A stretch of DNA of 17,506 bases from Oscillospiraceae bacterium (lineage in GTDB: Bacteria > Bacillota > Clostridia > Oscillospirales > Acutalibacteraceae): assembly GCA_019422905.1 (NCBI GenBank), contig JAHZCM010000036.1, forward strand, positions 1-17,506, read 5' to 3'. The translations under genes and the position numbers were made by a program. This document shows, piece by piece, positions 15,968-17,506 of this stretch. Below the pieces are notes generated by a model that was given only the letters and a program-made list of their open reading frames with translations, was not told the origin of the DNA and made no database searches. Position 1 is the stretch's first letter. Each line of letters opens with the position of its first letter.

Positions 15968-15986
15968 GGCAATCCCTTTCGTTTTG

Positions 15987-16589
15987 TCAGGAATTAAAGC
16001 GGTTCATAGCCTTGTCGGGCTGCCCGGAGAGGATCAGCTCGGCGGCGTCGCCAATGTTCTTTGCGACGGCCTCAAGCTGTTTCATCTCGTCCTGCGAGAA
16101 CCGGGAGAGAACCCAGTTTGCCAGATCCCAGCCCTCGGGCTTGTGGCCGATGCCGACCTTGATGCGGGGGAAGCGGTCGCTACCGCTTAAATAGATGATA
16201 TTTTTTACGCCGTTATGCCCGCCGTCGCTGCCCTTGAGGCGAATGCGCATGCGGCCGACGTCCAGCGAGATGTCGTCGAACAGGAGCAGCACCCGCTCCG
16301 GCGGAATATGGAAGAAATTCATCGCGTCCGTGACGGACTGGCCGCTCAGGTTCATGAAGGTGGAGGGCTTGAGCAGCACTGCGTCCTGCCCGGCGATCCT
16401 GCATTTGCCGTAGAGCCCTTTGAATTTGATGCGGCGGATCTCGCAGCCGAAGCGCTCGGCGAGCGCGTCCAGCATCAAAAAGCCTGTGTTGTGGCGTGTG
16501 GCGTCGTATTTCGGGCCGGGATTGCCAAGGCCGACAATCAGCCAGTCTGCGCCGCCCCCGGCGCTGTTTTTGGAAAATAGCTTCAGCAT
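15987..16589 (-). CDS. pth: Peptidyl-tRNA hydrolase
   Basis: Releases tRNA from peptidyl-tRNA that drops off the ribosome. It is 200 aa. The family motifs are intact: GLGNPG (N23), RHNTG (catalytic H33), FMNLSG (N80), FDDISLD (D105/D106) and GGHNG (N126), matching N10, H20, N68, D93 and N114 of the E. coli enzyme. The N-terminus carries about 13 extra residues (MLKLFSKNSAGGG) relative to E. coli; no later Met would restore the short form, and AAGGAG lies before this ATG. It heads the pth-mfd unit. An AT-rich stretch upstream (16622-16658) contains possible -10 elements but no good -35. Confidence 0.97.
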   Translation of the reverse strand: MLKLFSKNSAGGGADWLIVGLGNPGPKYDATRHNTGFLMLDALAERFGCEIRRIKFKGLYGKCRIAGQDAVLLKPSTFMNLSGQSVTDAMNFFHIPPERVLLLFDDISLDVGRMRIRLKGSDGGHNGVKNIIYLSGSDRFPRIKVGIGHKPEGWDLANWVLSRFSQDEMKQLEAVAKNIGDAAELILSGQPDKAMNRFNS

Positions 16590-16643
16590 AGGTTTAAGCT
16601 CCTTCTGCGGGTGAATTGTTTTTCAAAAATCAATTTATTTTAT

Positions 16644-16658
16644 ATTATAAATAGTATA
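16644..16658 (-). promoter_or_regulatory. Possible -10 region for pth
   Basis: Minus-strand TATACT (16658-16653) and TATAAT (16649-16644) lie in the AT-rich tract upstream of pth, 55-70 bases from its ATG. Neither has a recognisable -35 at 16-18 bases, because the sequence there is GC-rich, so this is only a candidate. Confidence 0.3.
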
Positions 16659-16668
16659 CCGGTATGGC

Positions 16669-16737
16669 CCGCGTGATGTTTTCCCTGCACGCGGAAACTG
16701 CGCAGACGCCGGCATAGCCCCCGGTGGCTGCGCTTTC
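16669..16737. other. Double hairpin in the pth-ppdK intergenic region
   Basis: Two adjacent hairpins by eye. The first is CCGCGTG/CACGCGG (16669-16675 with 16688-16694), 7 bp with a 12-base loop. The second is a long stem: GAAA/TTTC (16694-16697 with 16734-16737), GCGCAG/CTGCGC (16700-16705 with 16728-16733) and CGCCGG/CCGGTG (16707-16712 with 16721-16726), with a 2-base bulge, one mismatch and an 8-base loop. No T-run follows on either strand, so it is not an intrinsic terminator. It lies in a non-coding region of about 430 bases (16590-17019) that otherwise holds the ppdK promoter and leader. Confidence 0.55.
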
Positions 16738-16828
16738 TGTGAAAACCTACATTTGTACTGTTTATTATGCCACTGAAATCCTCCGTTTGCAAGTCTATTT
16801 TGCGCGGGAAACAGGGCGAAAAACCGAA

Positions 16829-16844
16829 AATCCGGGACCGGATT
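16829..16844. repeat. Short inverted repeat upstream of the ppdK promoter
   Basis: AATCCG and CGGATT flank a 4-base centre (GGAC). It lies about 50 bases upstream of the ppdK -35. It could be an operator half-site pair; no known binding motif is recognised. Confidence 0.35.
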
Positions 16845-16896
16845 CCATGTCGGGCGGAAAAATTTCCAAAAACAACGGATTTATCAAAAAAAGGTA

Positions 16897-16925
16897 TGGA
16901 AATCCCTGAAAATATTTGCTATAAT
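16897..16925 (+). promoter_or_regulatory. Predicted extended -10 promoter of ppdK
   Basis: TGGAAA (16897-16902), 17 bases, then a perfect TATAAT (16920-16925) preceded by TGC (16917-16919). The start would be near 16932. The leader of about 88 nt begins with a long hairpin. Confidence 0.75.
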
Positions 16926-16928
16926 AGA

Positions 16929-16970
16929 GTCCGGCGAAACAGTGGGTATTTTCTGCGCGTTTTGCCGGGC
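16929..16970 (+). other. 5'-terminal leader hairpin of ppdK
   Basis: Positions 16929-16940 can pair with 16959-16970 over 12 bp including two G-U pairs (core CCGGC/GCCGG), with an 18-base loop. The predicted transcript start falls at or within the first bases of the stem. No T-run follows, so it is not a terminator. Hairpins at the very 5' end are known to protect some bacterial mRNAs from decay. Confidence 0.55.
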
Positions 16971-17019
16971 AAAGTCAATACTCGGTTCTGCCGATGTAAA
17001 TTTTAGGAGGTAGTTTCCA

Positions 17020-17506
17020 ATGAGCAAAAAATACGTTTATTTGTTCACAGAGGGCAACGCCGGCATGCGTGAGCTTCTCGGCGGCAAGGGTGCAAACCTC
17101 GCTGAGATGACGAATCTTGGCCTGCCTGTACCCCAGGGCTTCACGATTTCCACAGAAGCCTGCACACAGTACTATGAAGATGGCCGCCGCATCAACGATG
17201 AGATTCAGGCTGAAATTATGGAGTACATCGAGAAGATGGAAGGCATCACCGGCAAGAAGTTCGGCGATCTGGAGAATCCGCTTCTCGTTTCCGTCCGTTC
17301 CGGTGCACGCGCATCCATGCCCGGCATGATGGACACGATTTTGAACCTCGGCCTCAATGAGGCAGTTGTTGAGGTTATGGCGAAGAAGTCCGGCAACCCG
17401 CGCTGGGCGTATGACTGCTACAGAAGATTTATTCAGATGTATTCCGACGTCGTCATGGAAGTCGGCAAGAAGTATTTCGAGCAGCTCATCGACAAGATGA
17501 AGGAAG
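17020..17506 (+). CDS. ppdK: Pyruvate phosphate dikinase (partial, N-terminal 162 aa)
   Basis: Interconverts pyruvate + ATP + Pi and PEP + AMP + PPi in the cytoplasm. In anaerobic Clostridia it can act in glycolysis or gluconeogenesis depending on PPi. The 162 visible residues are the start of the ATP-grasp nucleotide-binding domain: LLGGKGANLAEMTNLGLPVP (19-38), GFTISTEACTQYY, and the strongly conserved SVRSGARASMPGMMDTILNL (91-110). The rest (of about 875 aa) lies beyond the right edge. AGGAGG at 17005-17010 is 9 bases from the ATG. The codon choice looks more biased than in neighbouring genes, as in highly expressed enzymes. Confidence 0.97.
   Translation, partial: MSKKYVYLFTEGNAGMRELLGGKGANLAEMTNLGLPVPQGFTISTEACTQYYEDGRRINDEIQAEIMEYIEKMEGITGKKFGDLENPLLVSVRSGARASMPGMMDTILNLGLNEAVVEVMAKKSGNPRWAYDCYRRFIQMYSDVVMEVGKKYFEQLIDKMKE

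Overview
The window looks like a chromosomal segment from an anaerobic, fairly GC-rich member of the Clostridia (Oscillospiraceae/Ruminococcaceae-like). Four things point there: a V-type ATPase operon in the clostridial/enterococcal gene order, a pyruvate phosphate dikinase of clostridial type, the pth-mfd-(foldase-like lipoprotein) order known from Firmicutes, and Gram-positive style ribosome binding sites (AGGAGG). No rRNA, tRNA, insertion sequence, prophage or CRISPR array was seen. Taxonomy is an inference from protein character, not from a marker gene.

Layout. (1) 1-7739, minus strand: a V-type ATPase operon read right to left as G/H-like stalk subunit, I, K, E, C, F, A, B, with B running off the left edge; D would be expected just beyond it. 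The K ring subunit carries the residues that bind Na+ in the Enterococcus hirae enzyme, so a Na+-coupled machine is predicted. A consensus-like promoter (7837-7865) and a leader hairpin precede the operon. (2) 7740-8137: divergent control region. (3) 8138-8554, plus strand: a small flavodoxin-like protein with a degenerate FMN loop, followed by a strong terminator. (4) 8695-10433, plus strand: a MATE-family exporter translationally overlapped with a DUF2752 membrane protein. (5) 10466-10505: a terminator shared by convergent genes. (6) 10525-10971, minus strand: a DUF4234 membrane protein with its own strong promoter and structured leader. (7) 11251-16589, minus strand: pth, mfd and a foldase-like lipoprotein; the last has its own near-consensus promoter and ends in a strong terminator. 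(8) 16590-17019: a 430-base divergent intergenic region with two adjacent hairpins, a short dyad and the ppdK promoter, whose predicted transcript starts with a 12-bp hairpin. (9) 17020 to the right edge, plus strand: the start of ppdK.

How it works together. The ATPase would interconvert ATP and a transmembrane ion gradient (probably Na+), a gradient that exporters such as MATE proteins can use. Pth and Mfd are housekeeping genes for translation and transcription-coupled repair, and the adjacent lipoprotein probably acts outside the membrane on exported proteins. PPDK links pyruvate/PEP, ATP/AMP and Pi/PPi in anaerobic carbon metabolism. No clearly new multi-gene system is visible. The less ordinary features are the structured intergenic and leader elements, the degenerate flavodoxin, the MATE-DUF2752 pair, the repeat-built DUF4234 protein and the lipoprotein without a visible parvulin core.
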